22,493 nt of DNA from Bacteroidales bacterium (GTDB taxonomy: Bacteria > Bacteroidota > Bacteroidia > Bacteroidales > UBA7960). This document shows positions 1 to 7,121 of the stretch, one piece after another. Both the position numbers and the translations under genes were made by a program. How positions within the stretch are numbered: position 1 is the first letter of the stretch; every line of letters starts with the position of its first letter. Location: assembly GCA_003557965.1 (NCBI GenBank), contig PWND01000127.1, positions 1 to 22,493 of the forward strand. The letters are read 5' to 3'. A model generated the notes under the pieces. It was not told the origin of the DNA. It searched no databases and was given only the letters and a program-made list of their open reading frames with translations.

Positions 1-435
1 GTTTTCGTTTGCTGTTAGTGCTTCTGGATCAGTAGGGTCATCAGAGGAATAGTCAAAGTGATCATCATCGCCAGTACCATCATAATCCACATGAAATCCT
101 ATGTTGTCAATCTCCATTGTATTAGTACTACCAACTTCATCAGTCCCCATTAATGTTGCATCTTCTGCATACATAAACACATTCCAGTTTACTGATGAAG
201 CAACGTTAAATCTGGTCATATATCCTGGGTTAGTACCGCCTGCATTGATTCCATTAGTATAGTCATCAAGAGTGTTGAAATTAAATTCAATGCTACCACC
301 CGATACAACATTAAGACGAAGGATAGAGTTCAGGTTAACAGCAACAGGAATAACAGCCCTGTCGTCAATGGCCTGAGCATTAACATTTCCTGCATAAAGG
401 AAAAGGCCTAATAAAATGAGTGTAAGCTTTTTCAT
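1..435 (-). CDS. Secreted protein of unknown function, N-terminal 145 residues (cut by window edge)
   Basis: The reading frame starts at ATG (435-433) and runs off the left edge with no stop. The first 21 residues form a clear Sec signal peptide: Lys-Lys, a hydrophobic Leu/Ile/Phe core, and a probable cut after NVNAQ or NVNA. The mature part begins AIDDRAVIPVAVNLNSILRL, is rich in Asn, Thr and Gly with alternating hydrophobic residues, and so looks like a beta-rich surface or periplasmic protein. The last visible stretch is very acidic (many Asp from about residue 118). I do not recognise a named family. A PapD-like chaperone gene starts 2.4 kb away in the other direction, so this could be a fimbria-like client, but that is inference. 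A TAnnTTTG element lies about 85 bases upstream. Confidence 0.8.
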   Translation of the reverse strand, partial: MKKLTLILLGLFLYAGNVNAQAIDDRAVIPVAVNLNSILRLNVVSGGSIEFNFNTLDDYTNGINAGGTNPGYMTRFNVASSVNWNVFMYAEDATLMGTDEVGSTNTMEIDNIGFHVDYDGTGDDDHFDYSSDDPTDPEALTANEN

Positions 436-517
436 AATTTTTGTTTTTAGTTTTAAAAAAGAATTAATTAATGATGTTATATTTGGTAATAAAAAATAAA
501 CTATCAAAATACCTCGT

Positions 518-525
518 CAAAGGTA
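518..525 (-). promoter_or_regulatory. Candidate -7 element (TACCTTTG) for the secreted protein gene
   Basis: Read on the minus strand, TACCTTTG matches the Bacteroidota -7 consensus TAnnTTTG exactly. It would give a leader of about 75 bases before the ATG at 435. No good TTTG -33 box lies at the usual spacing, so the call rests on the -7 match and its position. Confidence 0.4.
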
Positions 526-608
526 CATAAAAAAACATTTAAATATGATATTGTGTTTGTTTTTATCAAAAAATGTACAGTTATTAACAATTGTGATTTT
601 GAGAAATT

Positions 609-2603
609 CTATCCTAATTTGAACCCAATAACCAAAACATCGTCAATTTGGCTTTCATCTTTTTTCCAGTCTTCAAAAACATCTCCCATCAGGCTTTGTT
701 GTTCCTCCATGGGTTTGTCGTAGACAGACAACAGCATATCAACAAAGTTTTTCATCAAAAACTTTCGCCCTTTTTCTCCGCCAAACTGATCGGTATATCC
801 ATCTGTGAGTATATAAAACCATGTTGGCTTTTCTACCTTAATTTTATGTGATTTATAAACCCTTTCTTTTACTTTTTGGCTTCCCCCTATAGGCATTCGG
901 TCTCCTTTTATGATATTTGCTTCTCCATCACTGATGTATATTATAGGGTTGTTTGCACCGGCAAACTCAACGGTCTTTGTGTTTTTATCAATAACACATA
1001 GTGAAATATCCATTCCATCCTGGTTGTTGCCTTCTTCCTGGTTTAGTGTTTTCCTTACGCCATTGTTTAAGTTTTCAAGTATATTATTAGCTTTTGTTAC
1101 ACCCGATGTTGTAATACTATCTAATAAATTGTAGCCAATCATTGACATGAATGCCCCTGGCACACCATGCCCTGTACAATCAACGGCTGAAACCACAAAT
1201 TTGTCTCCCTTAATTGGTAAAAAACTTCCGTTTCCTGATATGGTATGTGATGGCGATTGCGTGTGGTGATGTTCCTGCAGTTCTTTAGCAGGTACATTGT
1301 TAGTAGCAATTTCTTTAAACCAGTAAAAGTCTCCACTTACCATATCAACAGGTTTAAAGAAAATAAATGATTCAGGAAGGTACTTTTTCAAACTTTCTTC
1401 AGGATAAAACAATGCTTTTTGGATTTCTTTTGCATAGCTGATACTTTGTGTAATCCTGTAGTTTTGTTCTTCAATTTTTACCAAAGCACCTTCAAGCTTT
1501 TCGTTAGTGTGCTGAATTTCTGCATTTTTGAATTCAAGGCGCAAGTTGATTTTTTGTTTTGTTTTATAGCCATTATAAACAATTATAATTAAAACAATGA
1601 ATAAAGAAATAAATCCTGCACCTGCATATATTATCAATTGCTGTAAATTTTTAACAGCCTCCTGTCTTTCAAATTCAGCTTTTTGTCTTTCAAGCTCTGT
1701 TTCTCTTAGCCTGCCTTCCTGCTCAAGCAAAACAATATTTTGTTTATGTAAGCTGTCTCTTTGCCTCGCTTGAATGAGAGAATCCTCCTGCGCTCTTACT
1801 ACCTGGCTAATGGAGTCTTGTTTTTCCTGAAAAATAAGTTGATTAACCTTTATCTCCAGTTCACGTGCCCTGGCTTCAGCTTGTGAACGCAATATTTCCA
1901 GTTGACTTTCCTGTTCTCTTTCCTGAAACTCACCACGCATTGTACGCCTTGCCAAATATTCTCTAATATCATTGTACTTTTTTCTGTATTCATCACCCTT
2001 TTTTAAATTTCCTATGCTGGTATAGTTACTGGCAAGTTGTTTATAGATATTGGGTAATACCGTTTCATGATTTATGTTTAATGCAATTTCCTGGGCTTCT
2101 TCCAACAAATCAATCGCTTCAGAAGTAAAGTTTCTTAAACTTTTTACATAAGCTAAGTCAACTAATGCTGTGGTTATTCCTATTCGCTCACCGCTTAACC
2201 GCTGAATTTCCAGGGCTCTTGTAAAAGCTCTGTCAGAACCTTCAACATCTTCAATGTCAAGGCATATTAGGCCAATATTGCTGTATATTTTGTAAAGATT
2301 AGAGTAGTCTTTCATTTTTTCATAATACACTGCTGTTCTGGCAAATGATTCAATAGCTCTATCAGGACGCCCCCTTTCCCAGTATATATATGTTATTTGG
2401 TTTTTATATGACAATGCTGATATAGTATCTCCGTTTAACAAATATTGCCGCGCCACCTCTTCATATCTTTGAATCCTTTCCTCTTCCGCCTGGCTTAACT
2501 GTCGTATTTGTTGTGCATACATATTAGGCAGCGCCATCAATAGAAGAAAGAAGATGATGGGAAAAAATATTGTCTTCGAAAATGTTTTTGTTTTTAAATT
2601 CAT
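609..2603 (-). CDS. Membrane TPR protein with SpoIIE-type PP2C Ser/Thr phosphatase domain
   Basis: This 664-residue protein is a likely signalling phosphatase. Order of parts: signal peptide (about 1-30, ending MYA-QQ); TPR-like helical repeats (about 40-215); a long Glu/Arg/Gln-rich coiled coil (220-320); one membrane segment (about 322-344); a second short coiled coil (355-385); and a cytoplasmic SpoIIE/PP2C domain (about 390-664). The metal-binding acidic motifs are all present: GDFYW (D425), DCTGHG (D475), GMDIS (D532) and LTDGYTD (D601), so the enzyme should be active. Known relatives dephosphorylate anti-sigma antagonists or SiaC-type proteins; a SiaC-family gene lies at 4841-5272. An unusual His-rich insertion sits between the first two metal motifs (about residues 431-466). 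The gene is transcribed away from the chaperone gene at 2847. Confidence 0.93.
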   Translation of the reverse strand: MNLKTKTFSKTIFFPIIFFLLLMALPNMYAQQIRQLSQAEEERIQRYEEVARQYLLNGDTISALSYKNQITYIYWERGRPDRAIESFARTAVYYEKMKDYSNLYKIYSNIGLICLDIEDVEGSDRAFTRALEIQRLSGERIGITTALVDLAYVKSLRNFTSEAIDLLEEAQEIALNINHETVLPNIYKQLASNYTSIGNLKKGDEYRKKYNDIREYLARRTMRGEFQEREQESQLEILRSQAEARARELEIKVNQLIFQEKQDSISQVVRAQEDSLIQARQRDSLHKQNIVLLEQEGRLRETELERQKAEFERQEAVKNLQQLIIYAGAGFISLFIVLIIIVYNGYKTKQKINLRLEFKNAEIQHTNEKLEGALVKIEEQNYRITQSISYAKEIQKALFYPEESLKKYLPESFIFFKPVDMVSGDFYWFKEIATNNVPAKELQEHHHTQSPSHTISGNGSFLPIKGDKFVVSAVDCTGHGVPGAFMSMIGYNLLDSITTSGVTKANNILENLNNGVRKTLNQEEGNNQDGMDISLCVIDKNTKTVEFAGANNPIIYISDGEANIIKGDRMPIGGSQKVKERVYKSHKIKVEKPTWFYILTDGYTDQFGGEKGRKFLMKNFVDMLLSVYDKPMEEQQSLMGDVFEDWKKDESQIDDVLVIGFKLG

Positions 2604-2681
2604 TTATTTACAAATGCATTGTAATTTTAAAAAAGAACTTATACAATCAATTATTATATGTATATTTTTTACAGTATAATA

Positions 2682-2689
2682 CAAATTTA
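2682..2689 (-). promoter_or_regulatory. Candidate -7 element (TAAATTTG) for the phosphatase gene
   Basis: A minus-strand TAAATTTG matches TAnnTTTG and lies 79 bases before the phosphatase start. The divergent intergenic region is extremely AT-rich, so chance matches are likely, and no well-spaced -33 TTTG is present. Confidence 0.27.
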
Positions 2690-2730
2690 CGATAAAAAAC
2701 AAAAATAATTGCATATATTTGTTAAGTATT

Positions 2731-2758
2731 TTTGTACATTTTAAATTTATTATCTTTA
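2731..2758 (+). promoter_or_regulatory. Candidate promoter for the chaperone-MORN pair
   Basis: TTTG (2731-2734) is followed after 16 bases by TATCTTTA (2751-2758), one base off the TAnnTTTG consensus. The same TTTG-N16-TATCTTT arrangement occurs before the aminotransferase gene at 13954. An overlapping perfect -7 match (TATTTTTG, 2727-2734) is an alternative. The leader would be roughly 80-105 bases. Confidence 0.33.
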
Positions 2759-2846
2759 TTTTATTAAAACTGAATATAATTCTTTAATTTTATACAGTTA
2801 AAAACTTTAAATCCTTCATATCATTAATAAGAAAATTTTACTAACA

Positions 2847-3647
2847 ATGAAAAGAAATGTTTTTATTTTTGTTTTTGCACTGTTAATTTCTGCAAGCCTT
2901 ATGGCTCAGGATTTTGAAGTAGCTCCTGCAAGGTTAGCCTTCAGTGTTGAGCCGGGTGAATCACAAACCAGGGTTGTAACAATAAGAAATCATGGCAACA
3001 AAGTTGAAACTGTTAACTTACAGTTAAATGACTTTATTACGCACCGCGATGGAAGAAGAGAAACTTTAAGTGGCGGCTCTACCAGGCACTCAATTTCTAA
3101 CTGGGTAAACCTGAACCCCACATTTGTTGAACTGCAACCGAATGAATCAAAAAACATACAGGTAAACCTTATTTCTTCAACAGATGATCATGCTGCTAAA
3201 TGGGGCATATTAAGCTTTGTTTCGGCTGTTTAAAGAACAGCTTTTTCTGCTGATGCTGAAATGCAAACAGGGATGAGTATATCAGGAAGAATAGATATTT
3301 TTCTTTTTTATAACCCATTAACAGACACTAAAGGCAGAGTTGATATTGGAAATCTTCAGGAGGTAGAGAGCAAAGCCCCGGATTATAGAACATTTACGGT
3401 TAATCTTGATAACATTGGAGACTTAATTGTAAACTGTGATGTTTATCTTCTGGCTTCTAATATGGCAACTGGTGAAGAGCACAGGTTCAGGACAGTGGAA
3501 GTAATCACATATCCTCAATCTATGAGGACTGTTGAACTCAGGTTACCTATGGAGCTTCCATCCGGCAAATATGCTTTAGCAGCTATACTTGATTATCCCG
3601 GAAGCGAATCGCTTAAAGGTACGCAAATCACTATTGATGTTAAATAA
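2847..3647 (+). pseudogene. PapD-like periplasmic chaperone, interrupted by one in-frame TAA stop
   Basis: Two open stretches, 2847-3233 and 3234-3647, lie in the same frame and are separated only by TAA at 3231-3233. Read through, they give a 266-codon protein: signal peptide (1-20, ending LMAQ), an N-terminal immunoglobulin-like domain starting FEVAPARLAFSVEPGESQ, and a second beta domain (about 140-266). The pattern of Val-Thr-rich strands, the phrase WVNLNPTFVELQPNESK and the conserved KWGIL segment fit fimbrial-chaperone (PapD-like) N-domains. The stop falls directly after KWGILSFVSAV, between the two domains, where homologs should continue. One base change (for example from AAA, GAA or CAA) explains it; no indel is needed. 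Sequence error, a recent null mutation, or readthrough are all possible. If the stop is real, 3261 is an in-frame ATG that could start a separate C-terminal fragment. The 3' end overlaps the MORN gene by 11 bases. Confidence 0.75.
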
Positions 3648-4863
3648 TACGCTTTTTAAGCTTAAGATTTTTTTGTTATTTTTCCTTCTTTGTAAAGTAA
3701 CATCCTCTCAAATCAAACACGAAGAGGCAGAATATCAGTTGTTTGAGGTATATTATGCTGACAGTAATTCTTTGAAAGAAAGATTTGAAGGTTATATTGC
3801 CAACGGTGATACAGTAAAAGAAGGCTTGTACAAGTACTATTTACCTGATGGTTCGCTAAGGCAAAAAGGTGTTTTTATGCATAATAATCCCTCAGGTTTA
3901 TGGCGAATATATTATAACACCGGCGCAGTAAGCCAGGAGATTGAATTTGTTGATGGGATAAGGCATGGTATTTATAGAGCATACTCTGCGCAAGGGAAAA
4001 AAATCCAGAAAGGTACTTATTTTCAAGGGCTGTTACACGGAACGTTTTATTCATATTTTGATAATGGCAATTTTGAAAGCATAATAAATTTTAAGCATGG
4101 AGAAATTCATGGCCGCCAGGTTGAATACCATAAAAATGGGAACCCTTACAAAGTCTATAAAACAAAAAATGGTGTTGAAAATGGGTACTGGAAGCAATAT
4201 TATAACGAAGGAGCAATAAACTACAAGGGCCAAAAGAAAAATGGCTTGTTTACAGACACCTTGTTTGTTTACTACAAAAATGGCAACTTGCAAAGAATTA
4301 CTATTTATGAGAATGGAGAACTAAACGGTGATTATAAAGCTTTTCACCCTAATGGGCACATTATGATAAAATCTTATTATGATAATGATGCATTAAATGG
4401 AGAATATTATGAATATTACAGCTCAGGCCGTTTAAGCATGAAGGGAGAATATGTTGATGGCAACAAAGAAGGTAAATGGATGTCTTTTTATCCAAATTCT
4501 AAATTATATACAAAAGGAAGTTTTAAAAATAATGAATTTCACGGTAATTGGCTTGTGTATTATCAAAATGGACGGATAAAACAAGAAGGTAATTATTATA
4601 ACAGCAAGCCTGAAGGAATCTGGGTGTATTTTAACGATAATGGAAAAATAACGAAAAGTGGATTATACATTTCGGGTTTAAAAACCGGGCCATGGATATA
4701 TTATCGTACTGAAAAAGTAAAGCCGGAAAGAATAATTAATTATAAAAATGGTGCTTCACAAGGCCCCATGTGGATATATACCGATGAAGGTGTTGAAAAA
4801 TATTATATTTACAATAAAGAAATAATTCCGGGTTATGGTTTTACGGATAAGAATGGTAATTAA
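3637..4863 (+). CDS. Exported MORN-repeat protein (YwqK-like)
   Basis: I start this gene at the ATG at 3637, not the upstream in-frame ATG at 3589. The chosen start places a good signal peptide at the N-terminus (MLNNTLFKL, then a run of Leu/Phe/Ile, cut near TSSQ at about residue 24) and gives an 11-base overlap with the preceding stop. The 408-residue product is almost entirely MORN-type repeats: about 14 copies of a 23-24-residue unit with the pattern G-x-W-x-x-Y/F-x-x-N/D-G-x-x-x-x-x-x-x-Y/F-x-x-G-x-x-x/H-G. Such repeats make elongated beta-hairpin solenoids and are common in Bacteroidota secreted or surface proteins, often labelled YwqK antitoxin-like by automated annotation; nothing here suggests a toxin partner. 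It is probably co-transcribed with the chaperone gene. Its 3' end overlaps the convergent SiaC-family gene by 23 bases. Confidence 0.88.
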   Translation: MLNNTLFKLKIFLLFFLLCKVTSSQIKHEEAEYQLFEVYYADSNSLKERFEGYIANGDTVKEGLYKYYLPDGSLRQKGVFMHNNPSGLWRIYYNTGAVSQEIEFVDGIRHGIYRAYSAQGKKIQKGTYFQGLLHGTFYSYFDNGNFESIINFKHGEIHGRQVEYHKNGNPYKVYKTKNGVENGYWKQYYNEGAINYKGQKKNGLFTDTLFVYYKNGNLQRITIYENGELNGDYKAFHPNGHIMIKSYYDNDALNGEYYEYYSSGRLSMKGEYVDGNKEGKWMSFYPNSKLYTKGSFKNNEFHGNWLVYYQNGRIKQEGNYYNSKPEGIWVYFNDNGKITKSGLYISGLKTGPWIYYRTEKVKPERIINYKNGASQGPMWIYTDEGVEKYYIYNKEIIPGYGFTDKNGN

Positions 4864-5272
4864 ATTCAGAGCCTGTTACTTGCTCAAAATCTTCACCTGA
4901 TTCAAGCATGTCTTCATCATCTTGTTGATAATACCAATCAATAATCAAACGCCCATTTCTTTCTTCAACTTTTTTGAAAATATCAATTAATTCCATAACC
5001 ATTTTGGAAGATGTTGTATTAATATAATCAAACATAAAAGTTACATGGGTATATGGCTTGGGATTTTCAACATAAACTGCCAGCCAGTTTTTAAATGGGG
5101 CATAAAACAGTTTTGGGTTTTCGGGTAACGAACGCCCTGCAAACTTCATCGTCCCATCATTCTTATTAAGTAAGATTTGAGGAGTTTCTAATGTTCCTTT
5201 AATATTTACAACATCTTTCTCTTGAAGATTGGCAAGCTCCATAAATAGTTCCGGATGCGTAAGTGGGTTCAT
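4841..5272 (-). CDS. siaC: SiaC-family (DUF1987) regulatory phosphoprotein
   Basis: This 143-residue soluble protein matches the SiaC/DUF1987 family along its length: ETPQILLNKNDGTMKFAGRS, then PENPKLFYAPFKNWL, the core FDYINTTSSK, and a C-terminal DWYYQQDDEDMLESGEDFE. In the Pseudomonas aeruginosa Sia pathway, SiaC is phosphorylated on Thr68 by SiaB and dephosphorylated by the SpoIIE-type phosphatase SiaA, and its unphosphorylated form activates a diguanylate cyclase. By my alignment Thr86 here (in INTTSS) corresponds to Thr68. A SpoIIE phosphatase gene lies 2.2 kb away; no SiaB-like kinase or GGDEF protein is in the window. The N-terminus is about 10-15 residues longer than usual, so Met11 is an alternative start. 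The gene is convergent with, and overlaps by 23 bases, the MORN gene. Confidence 0.85.
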   Translation of the reverse strand: MNPLTHPELFMELANLQEKDVVNIKGTLETPQILLNKNDGTMKFAGRSLPENPKLFYAPFKNWLAVYVENPKPYTHVTFMFDYINTTSSKMVMELIDIFKKVEERNGRLIIDWYYQQDDEDMLESGEDFEQVTGSEFNYHSYP

Positions 5273-5313
5273 GGTTTAATTGTTTTAAAAATTTCTATTT
5301 CTATATCTTTTTG

Positions 5314-5327
5314 TTTGCAAATGCAAA
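5314..5327. repeat. Short inverted repeat TTTGCA-AA-TGCAAA upstream of siaC
   Basis: Two perfect 6-base arms separated by AA lie 42-55 bases before the siaC start, downstream of the candidate -7 element. It could be a regulator-binding site in the leader region. In such AT-rich sequence it may also be chance. Confidence 0.3.
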
Positions 5328-5365
5328 TATTTTTTTCAAATAACTTTAATACAATTTTCTATGAG

Positions 5366-5373
5366 CAAAAGTA
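5366..5373 (-). promoter_or_regulatory. Candidate -7 element (TACTTTTG) for siaC
   Basis: The minus-strand TACTTTTG is a perfect TAnnTTTG match. The predicted leader is about 86 bases. The -33 region is only T-rich, without TTTG. Confidence 0.35.
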
Positions 5374-5505
5374 ATGCTTTTTATTGAATTTGTAAAATAA
5401 AAATAATTATTTTATCAACTAAAAGAGTTAAATGGTCGTTTAGGGGAACTTATTTAACACACATATATATGATTATCTCTTGTTCTTAGGGGGTTTATTT
5501 AAAAA

Positions 5506-5539
5506 AAAAGTTGGGTTAAAAAAACATAACCCAACTTTT
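5506..5539 (-). terminator. Intrinsic terminator after kbl
   Basis: A perfect 13-base stem (AAAAGTTGGGTTA paired with TAACCCAACTTTT) encloses an 8-base loop at 5519-5526. Read on the minus strand it begins 25 bases after the kbl stop and is followed by a T run (complement of the A tract at 5501-5509). It closes the acpS-acsA-acp-kbl block. A run of A on the other side means it may also stop plus-strand transcripts weakly. Confidence 0.88.
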
Positions 5540-5563
5540 AAAAAATAAAATTGTTAATAAGTT

Positions 5564-6811
5564 TTACATTCCGTACATATCAACAATTTCTTTTTTCGAT
5601 TTTCCTAAAATATCATACTTTTTCCCAACTTTAATAAATGCATCCAAAGCTTTTTCCAGGTGGTGCATCTCATGTCCGGCTGATATTTGTGTTCTTATTC
5701 TTGCCTGGCCTTGTGGCACTACAGGAAAGAAGAAGCCCATTGCATAGATTCCTTCATCATAGAGGTCTTTTGAAAAATCCTGTGAAAGTTTTGCGTTAAA
5801 AAGCATAACCGGAACAATTGGGGTGTCGCCTTCTTTTAGTACAAAGCCTGCTTCCTCCAATCCCTTTCTCCAAAACTCGGTGTTTTTCTCAAGCTTGTCT
5901 CTACGTTCGGTTGATTCAGACAAAATATCCAATACTCTAAGTACTCCGGAAACTACAACCGGCGCTATTGTGTTAGAAAACAAATAAGGCCTTGCTTTTT
6001 GCCTGCAAAGCTCTACAAGTTCTTTTCTTCCGGAAACGCAACCGCCTGAGGCACCGCCAAGGGCTTTACCAAAGGTAGTAGTAATAATATCAATTTTGCC
6101 AATTACATTGCAATGCTCGTGAGTACCCCGGCCTGTTTTGCCAATAAATCCGCTTGAATGGGAATCATCAACAAACAGCATGGCGTCATATTTTTCACAT
6201 AACTCAACCATTTCACCCAGTTTAGCCGTATCGCCATCCATAGAAAAAACACCATCGGTGATTACCATTTTAAAGCGTTTGTCAGCGTGCAGCTGCAGCT
6301 TTTTTTCAAGGTGTGTCATGTCAGAGTGCTTGAAAGTATCATGTATAGCACTGCATAATCTCATTCCATCAATTATTGATGCATGAACAAGCCTGTCGCT
6401 AATCATTACATCTTCACTTCCCAGAATAGCTTCAAAAACGCCTGCATTTGCATCCATGCATGATGGGAAGAGAATAGTGTCTTCAGTGCCTAAAAATTCG
6501 GTAACTTTTTTTTCAAGCTCTTTATGAATGTCCTGTGTGCCGCAAATAAACCTTACTGAAGACATTCCGTAACCTCTGTCTTCCAGGCCATCATGCGCAG
6601 CCTTCACTACATCAGGATGGCTTGATAAGCCAAGGTAGTTGTTAGCACACATATTAATTACCTTTTTTAGTGAAGAGCCTACCGGAAATTCCACCTCTAT
6701 ATCAGCTGCCTGGCTGGAGTGGATAAATCTTTCCTGCTTGAACAGGCCATCATTTTCTAATTTCTCAATAGTATTTTGAAATACTTGTCGTACTTTATCG
6801 CTATAAGCCAT
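5564..6811 (-). CDS. kbl: Kbl-type alpha-oxoamine synthase (2-amino-3-ketobutyrate CoA ligase / glycine C-acetyltransferase family)
   Basis: This 415-residue PLP enzyme resembles E. coli Kbl (398 residues) from end to end: CANNYLGL (55-62), SSVRFICGTQD (84-94), VHASIIDG with His143 stacking on PLP, DDSH (Asp215, His218), and TTFGKALGGASGG with the Schiff-base Lys249. The C-terminal PVVPQGQARIRTQISA is also typical. Kbl normally interconverts glycine plus acetyl-CoA and 2-amino-3-oxobutyrate, working with threonine dehydrogenase (Tdh). No tdh is here; instead the gene follows an acyl carrier protein by 12 bases and an acyl-CoA synthetase before that. That context recalls carrier-dependent relatives such as Caulobacter serine palmitoyltransferase, so an acyl-ACP donor is possible. 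It is less like serine palmitoyltransferases, which have EAH rather than DSH and a different N-terminal motif. Last gene of its block, followed by a strong terminator. Confidence 0.9.
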   Translation of the reverse strand: MAYSDKVRQVFQNTIEKLENDGLFKQERFIHSSQAADIEVEFPVGSSLKKVINMCANNYLGLSSHPDVVKAAHDGLEDRGYGMSSVRFICGTQDIHKELEKKVTEFLGTEDTILFPSCMDANAGVFEAILGSEDVMISDRLVHASIIDGMRLCSAIHDTFKHSDMTHLEKKLQLHADKRFKMVITDGVFSMDGDTAKLGEMVELCEKYDAMLFVDDSHSSGFIGKTGRGTHEHCNVIGKIDIITTTFGKALGGASGGCVSGRKELVELCRQKARPYLFSNTIAPVVVSGVLRVLDILSESTERRDKLEKNTEFWRKGLEEAGFVLKEGDTPIVPVMLFNAKLSQDFSKDLYDEGIYAMGFFFPVVPQGQARIRTQISAGHEMHHLEKALDAFIKVGKKYDILGKSKKEIVDMYGM

Positions 6812-6823
6812 AATTATTTTTTT

Positions 6824-7069
6824 TTATTTCAAAAATTGGTTTACAAGATCAACAATTTTATCTACTGAATCGAAAGCTTCAGGAGTAGCATCTTCATCAG
6901 GTATTGATATGCTGTATTTATTCTCAAGGAATCTTTTCAAAGAAACCATAGAGAAAGAGTCAACAATACCACCTGAAATAAGTGGTGTGTCATAAGTGAT
7001 CTCCTCATCGGGATCTTCCAGATATTCTTCAATTACGTATTCCAATACGATATCTTTCATTTCTTCCAT
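6824..7069 (-). CDS. Discrete acyl carrier protein
   Basis: This 81-residue acidic protein has a four-helix carrier-protein layout. Ser38 in GGIVDSFSMVSL is the expected 4'-phosphopantetheine attachment site (DS-F in place of the usual DSL). The second half (PDEDATPEAFDSVDKIVDLV) matches the helix III-IV region of carrier proteins. The wording SGGIVDSFS differs from the GADSLDTVE of fatty-acid-synthase AcpP, so this is probably a specialised carrier rather than housekeeping AcpP. It sits between the acyl-CoA synthetase (52 bases upstream) and the Kbl-type enzyme (12 bases downstream), and the phosphopantetheinyl transferase AcpS is encoded in the same block. A second ATG at codon 4 is an alternative start. 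Confidence 0.9.
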   Translation of the reverse strand: MEEMKDIVLEYVIEEYLEDPDEEITYDTPLISGGIVDSFSMVSLKRFLENKYSISIPDEDATPEAFDSVDKIVDLVNQFLK

Positions 7070-7121
7070 AATTCAAATTATTAAGGGTTAATAACTAATT
7101 TTAATTTAATATTTATAAAAA

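Noticed and set aside
3589..3636. Upstream in-frame start for the MORN protein
   Set aside because: It would bury the signal peptide behind 16 charged or polar residues and enlarge the overlap with the chaperone gene.
3637..5272. MORN protein and siaC as a toxin-antitoxin pair (YwqK-style label)
   Set aside because: The MORN protein is exported, siaC belongs to a known phosphoprotein family, and the genes are convergent.
5564..6811. Serine palmitoyltransferase as the primary call
   Set aside because: The sequence has the Kbl forms CANNYLGL, VRFICGTQD, DDSH and GKALGGASGG rather than the SPT forms; only the ACP context argues for a lipid role.
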